DNA of 5,359 nt, from contig JAILDS010000011.1 in NCBI GenBank assembly GCA_024689165.1, forward strand, positions 1-5,359, written 5' to 3'. A program made the position numbers and the translations under genes. Under the pieces are notes generated by a model. The model had not been told where the DNA came from. It did not search any database and saw nothing but the letters and a program-made list of their open reading frames with translations. Origin of the DNA: Clostridia bacterium. GTDB lineage: Bacteria; Bacillota; Clostridia; Oscillospirales; Acutalibacteraceae. Shown here piece by piece: positions 4,816-5,359 of the stretch. Position 1 is the stretch's first letter. Each line of letters opens with the position of its first letter.

Positions 4816-5359
4816 TTGGATGAGCGGATATACGCCGCGATAGATCTGAAATCGTTTTACGCGTCGGTCGAATGCGTCGCGCGCGGGCTCGACCCGCTCA
4901 ACACCAACCTCGTGGTGGCCGACGAGACGCGCACGGCCAAGACCATCTGCCTCGCCGTTTCGCCGTCGCTCAAGGCCTGCGGCATCCCCGGACGACCGAG
5001 GCTCTTCGAGGCCCAGGCGAAGCTGAAGGAAGTGAACGCGAAAAGACGCGCCGCCAACGGAGGGCGGCCGCTGCGCCGGAAGTCGTGGGTGGCGTCTGAA
5101 CTCGCGGCCGACCGCACGCTCGAGGCGGATTTTATCATCGCGCCGCCGCGTATGGCAAAATACATGGAGGTCAGCTCCGAGATATACGCCGTCTATCTCC
5201 GGCGCATCGCGCCCGAGGACATACACATATACTCGGTGGACGAGGTGTTCATCGATCTGACCGACTACCTGAAACTGTACAGGACCGACGCCCGCACTCT
5301 CACCGTTACGCTGGTGCGGGACGTCCTCGCTGCCACCGGGATCACCGCGACGGCCGGGA
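4816..5359 (+). CDS. Y-family DNA polymerase, UmuC/DinB-like (partial)
   Basis: This gives the first 181 residues of a translesion polymerase; the 3' end lies beyond the window. After a TTG start it reads IYAAIDLKSFYASVE, with Asp10 as the first metal-binding residue and Tyr15 at the steric-gate position, as in UmuC. YSVDEVFIDLT gives the catalytic Asp142-Glu143 pair. The segment TGITATAG near the end is also typical of the family. In DinB and UmuC the Asp-Glu pair lies near residue 100, so this protein has about 40 extra residues between the motifs, roughly ELKEVNAKRR to the APPRM segment; Firmicutes UmuC-like proteins often carry such an insert. The enzyme would copy damaged DNA, with mutagenesis as a side effect. 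It follows the LexA-like gene with no promoter between, so it is probably damage-inducible. Whether it belongs to the DinB, UmuC or UvrX branch is not certain. Confidence 0.92.
   Translation, partial: MDERIYAAIDLKSFYASVECVARGLDPLNTNLVVADETRTAKTICLAVSPSLKACGIPGRPRLFEAQAKLKEVNAKRRAANGGRPLRRKSWVASELAADRTLEADFIIAPPRMAKYMEVSSEIYAVYLRRIAPEDIHIYSVDEVFIDLTDYLKLYRTDARTLTVTLVRDVLAATGITATAG

Overview
The window looks like chromosomal DNA from a GC-rich, gut-type member of the Clostridia (Bacillota). This is inferred from three things: strong Shine-Dalgarno sites with near-perfect sigma-A promoters, a Cthe_2159-type carbohydrate-binding lipoprotein, and a LexA-like repressor next to a Clostridia-style Y-family DNA polymerase. 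No rRNA, tRNA, CRISPR array or recognisable transposase was seen.

Layout. Bases 1-207 (+) are the 3' end of a gene resembling the C-terminus of a glycerate kinase. Its stop codon interlocks with that of the convergent gene at 204-2390 (-), a 728-residue predicted lipoprotein made of parallel beta-helix repeats with a Phe-Gly4 tail. That gene has its own promoter, with a perfect hairpin at the expected 5' end of its mRNA. Bases 2452-2657 hold no gene, only small repeats and dyads. Bases 2658-2885 form a compact plus-strand unit: a perfect consensus promoter, a strong ribosome binding site, a 35-codon ORF, and a terminator-like hairpin that contains the ORF's stop codon. It is either an independent micro-gene or an attenuating leader for the next gene (2951-3754, +). 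That gene encodes an unrecognised exported protein with a C-terminal NPSTGD-hydrophobic-basic tail, like a variant sortase signal. From about 2450 to 3950 the DNA is visibly richer in A+T than on either side. Bases 3755-3966 hold no convincing gene, but contain a long imperfect hairpin that would read as a terminator on the minus strand. A classical plus-strand terminator (3967-3989) closes the region.

The last part is a DNA-damage-response module. A perfect consensus promoter (4013-4041) is followed at its expected start point by a 9-bp-arm dyad. Then come a LexA/S24 repressor gene (4110-4724) and, 91 bases on, a Y-family polymerase gene with a TTG start (4816 to the window end). The repressor has a Cys-Gly scissile bond and a Ser/Lys dyad. 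The simplest reading is an SOS operon in which the repressor controls itself and the polymerase.

The least explained parts are the 2658-2885 micro-unit, the non-standard dyad at the lexA-like promoter, and the structured gene-free stretch at 3755-3966.
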